From Christiangramia sp. (GTDB lineage Bacteria; Bacteroidota; Bacteroidia; Flavobacteriales; Flavobacteriaceae), in NCBI GenBank assembly GCA_024635735.1, contig JAGXII010000183.1, forward strand, positions 1 to 6,065: DNA of 6,065 bases. Direction: 5' to 3'. Each line of letters starts with the position of its first letter. The stretch's first letter is position 1. Both the position numbers and the translations under genes were made by a program. Under the pieces are notes generated by a model. That model was not told where the DNA came from. It did no database searches and was given only the letters and a program-made list of their open reading frames with translations. Below are positions 1-5,993 of the stretch, piece by piece.

Positions 1-1
1 C

Positions 2-1000
2 TGCGGTACCTATACTGAATATAAAATAGTAGGGGAAGTCGCTGCCGGCGATATGAGCGAAATAAAATTGAAAGAAGGGGAAGCCGTTCGCATCTTCACC
101 GGTGCAAAAATTCCTGAAAATACTACCGCAGTAATAATGCAGGAAAAGGTCTCAGTTAATGGCGACAATCTCCTTCTTGAGGCAGCACCAAAAGAAGGTC
201 AGTGTATCCGCAGAAAAGGAGGAGAATTAAAAAAAGAGGAGGTTGTTTTTGAAAAAGGTTACAGCATTACTCCTTCCGGCATAGGTTTGATTGGAAGCCT
301 AGGAATCGAAACAGTTGAGGTCTTTAAAAAGCCAGCCATAAATTTAATTACTACCGGGAATGAATTGATACAGCCCGGAAAGCCAAAAGGAGAAGGCCAG
401 ATCTATGAATCCAATAGCTATGCAATTGCTGCGGCTTGTGAGAATTTTGGTTTTCACTGTCAGGATAAAAAACAGATCGAAGATGATTTTGAAGCTATAA
501 AATCAGGAATCAAAAAATCCCTGGAAACTGCAGATTTACTGATACTTTCCGGAGGAATTTCGGTTGGGGATTATGATTTTGTAAAACAGGCGCTGGAAGA
601 GAATGGAGTAGAGGAACAGTTCTATAAAGTTTTTCAGAAACCCGGAAAACCTCTGTATTTCGGAAAGAAAGGAGATAAGTTTGTATTTGCCTTACCGGGA
701 AATCCGGCATCTTCACTTAGTTGTTTTTATGTTTATGTGTTACCCTTTCTTTATCAGTTAAGCGGATTAGATAAAAACGGACTCGATCGATACTCATTTC
801 CACTTTCGCATGATTTTGAGAACAGATCTGACCGTCCTTCCTTTTTAAAGGCGAAGATCAGTAATTCTCAGGTAGAAATCTTGAACGGGCAAAGTTCTTC
901 GATGATACAGTCTATGGCGCTGGGCAATGCCCTGGCCTTTCTGGATGCGGAAACCCCGGTTAAAAAAGGGGATCTTATCGAATGTCTCCAAATTTCATAA
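2..1000 (+). CDS. moeA: Molybdopterin molybdotransferase MoeA, 5'-truncated by window edge
   Basis: MoeA inserts molybdate into adenylylated molybdopterin, the last step of molybdenum cofactor synthesis, in the cytoplasm. The frame is open from base 2, so 332 residues are present. Family members have about 390-400, so roughly the first 60 residues lie outside the window. Visible landmarks in order (numbered from the ATG at 53) are RIFTGAKIPE near residue 13, matching the MoeA RIMTGAPLPEGAD segment; TTGNEL near 101; YESNSY near 118, the usual IYDSNS segment; SGGISVGDYDFVK near 166, the MoCF/MoaB-like domain motif; KPGKPLYFG near 197; and LPGNPASS near 214, the conserved cofactor-site loop. The last ~75 residues correspond to the C-terminal beta domain. 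The ATG at 53 is internal: the 17 codons before it (CGTYTEYKIVGEVAAGD) are typical MoeA sequence. It is separated by one base from a TSUP transporter gene, which suggests one transcript. Identification is secure from the motifs. Confidence 0.96.
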   Translation, partial: CGTYTEYKIVGEVAAGDMSEIKLKEGEAVRIFTGAKIPENTTAVIMQEKVSVNGDNLLLEAAPKEGQCIRRKGGELKKEEVVFEKGYSITPSGIGLIGSLGIETVEVFKKPAINLITTGNELIQPGKPKGEGQIYESNSYAIAAACENFGFHCQDKKQIEDDFEAIKSGIKKSLETADLLILSGGISVGDYDFVKQALEENGVEEQFYKVFQKPGKPLYFGKKGDKFVFALPGNPASSLSCFYVYVLPFLYQLSGLDKNGLDRYSFPLSHDFENRSDRPSFLKAKISNSQVEILNGQSSSMIQSMALGNALAFLDAETPVKKGDLIECLQIS

Positions 1001-1001
1001 T

Positions 1002-1757
1002 ATGCCCTTAGAATACCTCCCATTTATCTTTTTCTTTATTGCCTTATTTTATAGCTCGGTGGGCTTTGGAGGCGGATCCAGTTATCTGGCAATTCTTAGC
1101 CTGGTCCTAACCGATTTTTACGAGATACGCTCTACGGCACTTATCTTGAATATCTGTGTAGTGACAATAGGTACAATCGTTTATATAAAAAACGGGGTTT
1201 TGAAACCAAAATTGATATGGCCATTTTTTGTTCTAAGCATTCCAATGGCATATTTGGGAGCACAGATAAAGCTTTCTCAAACGGTATTTTTCCTGATCCT
1301 GGGAAGCGCTTTGGTTCTGGCCGGGATCTTTATGAGCTTAAGATTTGTAAAAGGCAAGTTAGAATCTCAGGAGTTCTCTAAACCAAAGAAATTTCTTCTT
1401 GGAGGCAGCATAGGTCTGCTTTCAGGGATTTCGGGAATAGGCGGCGGTATTTTCCTGTCACCGGTATTAAATCTTCTTAAATGGAAGGATCCGAGGATCA
1501 TCGCTTCCCTGGCTTCGGTATTTATTCTGGTGAATTCGGTAGCAGGGCTTATTGGTTTAAATGTCGCCGGGACTTTTCATCTGGATTATAATCTTATTAT
1601 AAAACTTATTATTGCGGTAGTTCTTGGCGGAAGCCTGGGATCCTATCTTTCCAATAAGAAATTCAACCTGAAGTTTCTGGGAATATTAACTGCTATTCTT
1701 GTTTCCTATGTAGGTCTGAGGTTGATCTTGTTATACGGATTTGGAATTAAGATTTAA
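1002..1757 (+). CDS. TSUP family (TauE/SafE) membrane transporter
   Basis: A 251-residue integral membrane protein of the TSUP (TauE/SafE, DUF81) family, whose characterised members move sulfite, sulfonates or other small organosulfur anions across the inner membrane. It has about eight hydrophobic segments, near residues 7-35, 44-62, 70-88, 94-114, 130-155, 167-188, 197-217 and 224-245. The diagnostic duplicated Gly-rich motif is present twice: SSVGFGGGSSYLAIL at 18-32 and SGISGIGGGIFLSPVL at 141-156. A hydrophilic linker at 115-130 separates the two halves. The frame extends upstream to an ATG at 927, but that would overlap moeA by 74 bases and add a charged non-family leader, so the ATG at 1002, one base after the moeA stop, is preferred. 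The tight spacing suggests translational coupling with moeA. The substrate cannot be read from the sequence. The link to molybdenum cofactor or molybdate and sulfur oxyanion metabolism is an inference from position only. Confidence 0.92.
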   Translation: MPLEYLPFIFFFIALFYSSVGFGGGSSYLAILSLVLTDFYEIRSTALILNICVVTIGTIVYIKNGVLKPKLIWPFFVLSIPMAYLGAQIKLSQTVFFLILGSALVLAGIFMSLRFVKGKLESQEFSKPKKFLLGGSIGLLSGISGIGGGIFLSPVLNLLKWKDPRIIASLASVFILVNSVAGLIGLNVAGTFHLDYNLIIKLIIAVVLGGSLGSYLSNKKFNLKFLGILTAILVSYVGLRLILLYGFGIKI

Positions 1758-1791
1758 ATTAATTTATGCGTGATTTGTAAATTGCTTAAAA

Positions 1792-1821
1792 ATAAAAACA
1801 CCCTCAAAAGGGTGTTTTTAT
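1792..1821. terminator. Bidirectional intrinsic terminator between convergent genes
   Basis: Perfect hairpin with a 13-bp stem: left arm 1792-1804 (core AAAAACACCCT), loop CAAA at 1805-1808, right arm 1809-1821 (core AGGGTGTTTTT). The A-tract on the left arm and the T-tract on the right arm give a GC-rich stem followed by a U-tract on either strand. It therefore fits termination of the + strand moeA-TSUP unit (stop at 1757) and of the - strand CHRD lipoprotein gene (stop at 1844). Confidence 0.9.
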
Positions 1822-1826
1822 AGTGT

Positions 1827-1856
1827 AGGTTCAATGCAATCTACTAATTTGAACCT
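1827..1856. repeat. Small inverted repeat over the CHRD gene stop
   Basis: AGGTTCAA at 1827-1834 is matched by its exact reverse complement TTGAACCT at 1849-1856, with a 14-base spacer that contains the - strand stop codon (1844-1846). It could form a weak 8-bp hairpin at the 3' end of the CHRD mRNA, just before the terminator. There is no evidence for a specific role and it may be chance. Confidence 0.35.
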
Positions 1857-2476
1857 TGATTTGGCTGAATTTGTCCGCAGGCCACTGGAAGAGTTACCTG
1901 ATAATCTTTATCTACAGTCAAGCCATGTAAAACAATAGCTCTGTTCTGAAGTGGTGTAAGATCTGTATTCACTCCGTCTTCATACTCATAAGTCATTGTG
2001 AAATTAATATTTCCGTTTTCATCGGCAACAGGAAAGGAAAGTTCATCCTGTGGATCCATGATTAGCGGAAGTTGAATACCTCCGTAAAAAGGAGCTCCTT
2101 CACCAACGCTTACTAAATTATCATTATTTGAATCTGCCGAGGTGGGAGGACAGGTAGAATTTCTTTTATTATCTACAAACCCATGTATATGTTGCGGATG
2201 AAGTTTTTCCGGTTCCAGACCTGAAGCAGTAATATTCACTGTAAGGCTGCTGCCTTCCAGGATAAGTTCAGCCGTACCTGAGACTCCGGAATTATTCAAC
2301 TCTCCAAATTCTACCATATACATTTTTGCTTTAGACCCGTTATTGGCAAGTTCATTCGGGTTGATGTGGGCATCTGCCACTTTCAGATCATCCTGCATAG
2401 GATCTTCTTTAGAACAGCCTACAGCGAAAATCACTACTGATAATACTAACACTTTAAAAATCTTGAAATTTCTCAT
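1844..2476 (-). CDS. CHRD domain lipoprotein, probably surface exposed
   Basis: Encodes 210 residues from the ATG at 2476. The N terminus is a lipoprotein signal peptide: a short basic start (MRNFKIFK), a hydrophobic core, and a lipobox ending FAVGC with Cys21 as the lipidated residue. The mature protein starts CSKED, which fits the K-(D/E)2 signal that sends Bacteroidota lipoproteins to the cell surface. Residues ~50-200 form a CHRD domain, the fold named after chordin repeats. Visible landmarks are the HPQHIHG motif at 93-99, a DSNNDN turn near 115-120, GGIQLPL near 132-138, and RAIVLHG near 179-185. Cys109 and Cys200 could form a disulfide. The function of bacterial CHRD proteins is not established; the His cluster suggests metal binding, but that is inference. 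The frame extends to an ATG at 2533, adding 19 residues before the signal peptide. I reject that start because the signal peptide would become internal. No Shine-Dalgarno sequence is visible and the leader is A/T-rich. Confidence 0.88.
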   Translation of the reverse strand: MRNFKIFKVLVLSVVIFAVGCSKEDPMQDDLKVADAHINPNELANNGSKAKMYMVEFGELNNSGVSGTAELILEGSSLTVNITASGLEPEKLHPQHIHGFVDNKRNSTCPPTSADSNNDNLVSVGEGAPFYGGIQLPLIMDPQDELSFPVADENGNINFTMTYEYEDGVNTDLTPLQNRAIVLHGLTVDKDYQVTLPVACGQIQPNQGSN

Positions 2477-2533
2477 AATTAAATTTTTTAGTTCACTAAT
2501 ATTTACGGAGTTAAGAATACTGCGGTTCTCCAT

Positions 2534-2806
2534 AAAACGTTAATATTCAGTTAAATATAATTTGTGTAGGAAAAATAGTTATGCTTGAAAAAGAGTAGTG
2601 TCGTTAAAAGACATATGAACCGCTTTTATAGAGAAAGTGATAACAACTATCTCTAAAAAATAATATCCAGGCTTTAAATTTTTACAAATCCGGAAGCTTG
2701 ATATAATGTTTAGGTTCAGAAAATATTAGAATAACGCTGATAGAGTCCCCCGAATAAGTCTGTAATTTTTAAGAGGATCAGTTTTATAAAGGAATTAAAA
2801 ACAGGT
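2534..2806. other. Intergenic region between two - strand genes; no gene seen
   Basis: AT-rich non-coding DNA between the cysteine-rich gene and the CHRD lipoprotein gene. Only very short frames occur, for example 13 codons from the ATG at 2615. An imperfect hairpin is possible at 2629-2655 (TAGAGA/TCTCTA outer arms with one mismatch inside), but it is not followed by a T-tract on either strand. The - strand promoter of the CHRD gene should lie in the last ~100 bases before 2533. A TATATTTA near 2552-2559, read on the - strand, resembles the Bacteroidota -7 element TAnnTTTG with one mismatch, but no clear -33 partner is visible, so I do not annotate a promoter. Confidence 0.6.
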
Positions 2807-3013
2807 TTAGCAACACCCGGTTTTGTTTTGGATAGGAGGACAGGGCACACTGCCGTAGGAACAATAGACACAGCAATCTCCTTCTTTGGGCTTTAAAGTT
2901 TTCCCGCAAGCTTCACAGGTATAAAAGAACTGGCAGGCGTTCGCAGGCATGACTTCGATTTTGCTGTGACCGCAATGCGGACAGGTGATTTTAGATTTAA
3001 ACTCAATTTTCAT
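2807..3013 (-). CDS. Cysteine-rich zinc-ribbon-like protein, GDCCVxC type
   Basis: A 68-residue cytoplasmic protein with 11 cysteines (residues 11, 14, 27, 33, 36, 47, 48, 51, 58, 67, 68). CPHC at 11-14 and CEAC at 33-36 make a zinc-ribbon-like pair of knuckles. GDCCVYC at 45-51 followed by SYGSVPCPP is the hallmark of the small GDCCVxC domain family, in which some homologues carry selenocysteine at one of these cysteines. The protein ends in a Cys-Cys pair. In other genomes these genes are often near mercury or heavy-metal resistance genes, so metal or thiol handling is a reasonable guess, but no mer gene is visible here and the function is unproven. The start is the only in-frame ATG near the N terminus, and the length is normal for the family. 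No Shine-Dalgarno sequence is seen. It lies divergent to the TetR-ABC operon and well upstream of the CHRD gene, so it is probably its own unit. Confidence 0.87.
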   Translation of the reverse strand: MKIEFKSKITCPHCGHSKIEVMPANACQFFYTCEACGKTLKPKEGDCCVYCSYGSVPCPPIQNKTGCC

Positions 3014-3168
3014 GATGAAACTTAGTAATTCATATTGACAAATTTTAAAATTTTACGGGTAAAAGCTAAAGTTTGTCTATTAATTTTTGTTGAAATGATT
3101 TTACTCGTCTGGCCAGAAAATTATATACCATATAGAAATTTACAAAATTATTTTTCAAAAGATTTTCC

Positions 3169-3200
3169 GGATTAATCCTTGCGTTGGGCTGGATTAATCC
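3169..3200. promoter_or_regulatory. Paired GGATTAATCC palindromes, candidate operator
   Basis: The self-complementary decamer GGATTAATCC occurs twice, at 3169-3178 and 3191-3200, separated by 12 bases. The centres are 22 bp apart, about two helical turns, so two dimers could sit on the same face of the DNA. The two copies could also pair with each other as a 10-bp stem with a 12-base loop, but no T-tract follows on either strand. The pair lies about 145-175 bp from both divergent start codons. Binding by a dimeric regulator is inferred from symmetry and spacing only. Confidence 0.5.
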
Positions 3201-3299
3201 CTAAAGGAACAATTAATTATCTCCTCTTTCAGCTTCTTTTAAATATATATCGATAGATTTTTTAGTCTTAACAAAAGTTAAATAAAACTAAAGCTATTA

Positions 3300-3326
3300 T
3301 AAATTAATAGTAATACTATTAATTTA
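3300..3326. promoter_or_regulatory. 27-bp perfect palindrome, likely operator of the TetR-type regulator
   Basis: TAAATTAATAGTA at 3300-3312 and TACTATTAATTTA at 3314-3326 are exact reverse complements around a single central A. The palindrome ends 18 bases before the regulator's start codon. Perfect palindromes of this size directly upstream of a TetR-type gene are the usual form of an autoregulatory operator, and binding here would block transcription or promoter clearance of the whole TetR-ABC-HlyD operon. All arms are A/T except one G-C pair per arm, so chance symmetry in AT-rich DNA is less improbable than in mixed DNA, but 13 matched pairs remain striking. Confidence 0.65.
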
Positions 3327-3344
3327 GCGCAAAATTTAAATAAT

Positions 3345-4031
3345 GTGGATAAGCTTTTAGAAAATATCAATATTACCGTCAACCCCGAGTTATATCTTAA
3401 GAATCCGGAATCCAGTGAATTAGGTAAAAATATTGTGGGCCATGGAATTCTTTTGATCGATGAGATTGGATTCGAAAAGTTCACATTCAAAAAACTGGGT
3501 GCTAATATTAAATCGAATGAAAGTTCGATATACAGATATTTTGAGAACAAGCATAAGTTCCTTGTTTATATCACTAACTGGTATTGGGGCTGGAAGGAAT
3601 TTCAGTTAACGGTTTCAACTTATGGAATAAGCAATCCTCATGAAAAGCTCCTTAAAGCTATAGAAGTAATAACCCATCCGGTGGTAGAAGATCTTCGTTT
3701 CAGGCATATCAATGAAGTTACACTCAATCATATTATTATTAATGAATCATCCAAGTCTTACTTAACTAAAGAAGTGGATTCTGAAAATAAGGAAGGGTAT
3801 TTTTCGATTTATAAAAGGCTGGTTAACAGGGTGTCTGACATGATTAGGGAAGTGGCTCCTGAATATGGGTTTTCACTGAGTCTTGCCAGTATGATCCTGG
3901 ATGGCGCCTTGCATCAGCATTTTTTGAGAGATCATATCGCTTCGATCACAAATTGTAATAAGACCACCACCGCTTCAGATTATTTTAAGGATCTGATGGT
4001 GAAAACTTTAAAAATGGAAGATAATGGCTGA
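3345..4031 (+). CDS. TetR/AcrR family transcriptional regulator
   Basis: A 228-residue protein whose N-terminal region fits a TetR DNA-binding domain. After ~25 leading residues comes a helix (GKNIVGHGILLIDEIGFEKFT, residues 27-47, split by the usual Gly), then the helix-turn-helix LGANIKSNESSIYRYFENKHKF at 51-72, whose SSIYRYFENKHKFL part matches the canonical TetR ending (xxLYxYFxxKxxLL). The remaining ~150 residues would be the helical ligand-binding and dimerisation domain, with aromatics near 79-86 (WYWGWKEF). The start is GTG: the upstream in-frame codons contain no ATG, GTG or TTG before the TAA at 3300. An out-of-frame ATG at 3343 overlaps this GTG. The gene ends 8 bases inside the ABC transporter gene (ATGGCTGA), so the two are probably translationally coupled. 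It likely represses its own operon through the palindrome at 3300-3326 and is released by a compound the pump exports. Ligand and operator binding are inferred. Confidence 0.9.
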   Translation: MDKLLENINITVNPELYLKNPESSELGKNIVGHGILLIDEIGFEKFTFKKLGANIKSNESSIYRYFENKHKFLVYITNWYWGWKEFQLTVSTYGISNPHEKLLKAIEVITHPVVEDLRFRHINEVTLNHIIINESSKSYLTKEVDSENKEGYFSIYKRLVNRVSDMIREVAPEYGFSLSLASMILDGALHQHFLRDHIASITNCNKTTTASDYFKDLMVKTLKMEDNG

Positions 4032-5688
4032 GGATAAATTAACCACCTGGCAAAGATTTACAGGCCTTCTGAAGCTTGAAAAGAAGGATTTTCTTCAAAT
4101 ATTATATTATGCGATTTTCGCAGGATTGGTGAATCTTTCGGTTCCTTTAGGAATCCAGGCGATTGTAAACCTTATACAGGGAGCGCGAATCACTACTTCC
4201 TGGATTGTACTTGTGACTCTCGTAACAATGGCCGTAGCGTTTGTTGGAATCTTGCAATTAATGCAAATCAGGATCCTGGAAAATATTCAGCAGAAAATAT
4301 TCACTCGCGCGTCTTTCGAGTTTACTTACCGGTTTCCCAAGATCAAAATGTCTGAACTTAAGAATTTCTATCCTCCAGAACTGGCTAACCGATTCTTTGA
4401 CGTGATAACCATCCAAAAAGGTATTTCCAAACTGGTCCTGGATTTTCCCGCTGCACTGCTACAGATAGTTTTCGGGTTGATCCTGCTTTCTTTGTATCAT
4501 CCTTTCTTTATTTTATATGGTCTTCTTCTGGTGTCACTTATTTATCTCGTTTTTCGTTTTACGGGAAGAACGGGTCTAAAAACAAGTATTAAGGAATCTA
4601 AAATGAAATATCGAATTGCTCACTGGATACAGGAGGTCGCCAGAACTCTTATCAGTTTTAAAATTTCAGGTAAAACCCAGCATGCCATTAATAAAAATGA
4701 TGCTTTGGTAAGTAAATATCTGGACGCCCGTGAAAGTCATTTCCAGATCCTGAAGTTTCAATTTATCCAGATGATCGTTTTCAAGACCCTTGTTACTGCT
4801 GGATTACTGGTTATAGGCGGTTTACTGGTTCTTAATCAGCAAATGAATATTGGTCAGTTTGTAGCTGCGGAGATCATTATTCTTTTGATCATAAGTTCTG
4901 TTGAGAAAATGATTTTAGGACTTGAGAACTTTTATGATCTTCTTACATCCCTTGAAAAATTGGGAGAAGTGGTAGACAAAGAACTTGAACCAATAGGGGG
5001 CGACCATAGTTTCGCTGAGAATCCTTCTTTGGAAATAGAACTAAAGAATATTGGTTTTATAAGTTCAGATGGGAAAGAAATTCTGAAGGATATTAACCTA
5101 ACCATAAAGCAGGGTGAAAAGATCCTTCTAAAAGGGGCAAATGGTTCTGGAAAATCCATTCTGCTAAAGATCATTGCCGGGCTTATTGAACCGCATAGCG
5201 GAACCATCTATGTGAACGGAATATCTCTTAAGAACATAGATCTTAATTTCTATCATTCCCTGCTGGGTGAATCACTTACAGAGGAATCAATTTTTGAAGG
5301 AACGATTCTGGAAAATATAACATTTGGAGACGACTCCATAGGCCAGGCTGAGATTTATGAGGTTCTGGAGAAGACCGGACTAAAAGAATTTGTAAGACAG
5401 CAAACCGATGGACTCGAAACTGCAATTTATCCTGGTGGTCTACAACAGCCTCATACCATCTCTAAAAAAATAATTCTTGCACGGAGTCTTATTAGAAAGC
5501 CTAGATTGTTAATTCTCAATGAGCCATTACATCAGGTTGATCGGGAAGAAGAGATCAAGATTCTGGATCATTTATTTAATGCTGAAAATAACTGGTCTAT
5601 CATAGTTACGAGTCGTGACGAAATTTGGAAAGAGCGATGTGATCGCACTATCCTTATTGAAAATGGTGTCATTCAAAATAAAGACTGA
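4024..5688 (+). CDS. ABC transporter, fused membrane and ATPase domains, degenerate ATPase site
   Basis: A 554-residue half-transporter with an N-terminal type I (HlyB/MsbA-like) exporter membrane domain and a C-terminal ATPase, expected to act as an inner-membrane dimer. Membrane segments lie near residues 24-50, 57-80, 140-157, 158-178, 252-270 and 276-300. The ATPase spans ~336-554. Walker A is intact (GANGSGKS, 371-378). Other motifs deviate. The Q-loop region reads LLGESLTEESIFEGTILENI without the usual Gln. The signature position reads PGGLQQPHTIS (470-480) instead of LSGGQ. Walker B reads LLILNEP (495-501), with Asp replaced by Asn499 but Glu500 kept. The switch reads IVTSR (527-531), with Ser530 where His is normal. 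There is no N-terminal C39 peptidase domain. The gene overlaps the TetR gene by 8 bp and precedes an HlyD adaptor by 5 bp, which makes it the energising part of a three-component export system. The substrate is unknown. The frame is intact, so it is not an obvious pseudogene. Confidence 0.93.
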   Translation: MAEDKLTTWQRFTGLLKLEKKDFLQILYYAIFAGLVNLSVPLGIQAIVNLIQGARITTSWIVLVTLVTMAVAFVGILQLMQIRILENIQQKIFTRASFEFTYRFPKIKMSELKNFYPPELANRFFDVITIQKGISKLVLDFPAALLQIVFGLILLSLYHPFFILYGLLLVSLIYLVFRFTGRTGLKTSIKESKMKYRIAHWIQEVARTLISFKISGKTQHAINKNDALVSKYLDARESHFQILKFQFIQMIVFKTLVTAGLLVIGGLLVLNQQMNIGQFVAAEIIILLIISSVEKMILGLENFYDLLTSLEKLGEVVDKELEPIGGDHSFAENPSLEIELKNIGFISSDGKEILKDINLTIKQGEKILLKGANGSGKSILLKIIAGLIEPHSGTIYVNGISLKNIDLNFYHSLLGESLTEESIFEGTILENITFGDDSIGQAEIYEVLEKTGLKEFVRQQTDGLETAIYPGGLQQPHTISKKIILARSLIRKPRLLILNEPLHQVDREEEIKILDHLFNAENNWSIIVTSRDEIWKERCDRTILIENGVIQNKD

Positions 5689-5693
5689 AGATT

Positions 5694-5993
5694 ATGCTGA
5701 ATATCACTAAGAACTCATTAAATGAAAAGGTAGACATTACCGGGTATGAGGCCGGCAGGAAGGTTTTTCATTCGAAGCATTTTAAATATTTTAATCTATT
5801 CTTGAAATTCTTTGCTGCCTTTGGGCTTATTGCGCTTTTCTTACCCTGGACTCAAACCATTTCCAGTACAGGATCAGTAACTACTCTTTCTCCTGATAAG
5901 CGACCACAGACCATTCAGTCTGCCATTCCTGGCCTGTTCCAGCTTCAATTCCCTTTCCTCACTCAAAGCTTCAAGTTGAGTGTTAAGCGCTGA
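5694..5993 (+). CDS. HlyD family adaptor, N-terminal fragment interrupted by inverted sequence
   Basis: The first 80 codons (to 5933) are a normal start of an HlyD/membrane-fusion adaptor, which links the inner-membrane ABC protein to an outer-membrane channel. A ~30-residue cytoplasmic lead is followed by one membrane helix at about 33-50 (FNLFLKFFAAFGLIALFLPW) and the first periplasmic strand TQTISSTGSVTTLSPDKRPQTIQSAIPG. In the family this Pro-Gly is followed by a biotinyl-lipoyl-like segment (typically R/K-I-x-K-W/L-x-V-x-E-G-D) and then a coiled-coil. Here, instead, codons 81-99 (LFQLQFPFLT onward) are a meaningless frame and end at a TGA at 5991-5993, because the DNA from about 5934 onward is inverted coiled-coil sequence. 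The 99-residue product is therefore not a real full-length protein. Normal members have about 400 or more residues. The start at 5694 is 5 bases after the ABC stop codon, with only a weak GAAG upstream. Confidence 0.85.
   Translation: MLNITKNSLNEKVDITGYEAGRKVFHSKHFKYFNLFLKFFAAFGLIALFLPWTQTISSTGSVTTLSPDKRPQTIQSAIPGLFQLQFPFLTQSFKLSVKR
5925..5936. other. Inversion/fold-back junction inside the hlyD gene
   Basis: The bases ATTCCTGGCCTG read sensibly in both directions: on the + strand as the Ile-Pro-Gly ending of the N-terminal piece, and on the - strand as Gln-Ala-Arg-Asn continuing the coiled-coil. The switch from forward to inverted sequence therefore occurs within these 12 bases, probably at a short shared sequence such as CTGGCC. 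Codon boundaries of the two strands coincide. The exact joining point needs the undisturbed gene for comparison. Confidence 0.75.

Larger units (their letters stand above)
3014..3344. promoter_or_regulatory. Divergent intergenic control region
   Basis: A 331-bp AT-rich non-coding stretch between the - strand cysteine-rich gene and the + strand TetR-ABC-HlyD operon, so it must contain the promoters of both. It holds a low-complexity palindrome AAATTTTAAAATTT at 3040-3053, 27-40 bases upstream of the cysteine-rich gene; a pair of identical 10-bp palindromes at 3169-3200; and a 27-bp palindrome at 3300-3326 next to the operon. On the - strand the sequence AAAATTTG ending near 3039 is one base off the Bacteroidota -7 consensus TAnnTTTG, and TAGATTTT near 3254 on the + strand is similarly one base off. 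I do not see convincing -33 partners for either. Confidence 0.6.

Noticed and set aside
510..716. 68-codon - strand frame inside moeA
   Set aside because: Lies wholly antisense to a well-supported gene and has no recognisable protein features.
927..1001. Upstream in-frame ATG extending the TSUP gene by 25 codons
   Set aside because: It lies inside moeA, adds a charged non-family leader, and the ATG at 1002 directly after the moeA stop gives a normal TSUP N terminus.
2477..2533. Longer start for the CHRD lipoprotein gene
   Set aside because: It would place 19 residues ahead of a clear lipoprotein signal peptide.
2343..2543. 66-codon + strand frame opposite the CHRD gene start
   Set aside because: Antisense shadow of the signal peptide region; no protein features.
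2629..2655. Imperfect hairpin as a terminator for the cysteine-rich gene
   Set aside because: It has an internal mismatch, is about 150 bases past the stop, and no T-tract follows on the - strand.
2615..2656. 13-codon + strand frame in the intergenic region
   Set aside because: Too short, no ribosome binding site, no other evidence of coding.
3278..3550. 90-codon - strand frame over the TetR gene start and its palindrome
   Set aside because: Hydrophobic low-complexity product antisense to the regulator; no motif.
4932..5207. 91-codon - strand frame inside the ABC gene
   Set aside because: Antisense to the conserved ATPase domain, including Walker A; no features of its own.
4024..5688. ABC gene as a decaying pseudogene
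   Set aside because: The frame is full length and intact, with Walker A and the catalytic Glu kept and tight operon overlaps preserved.
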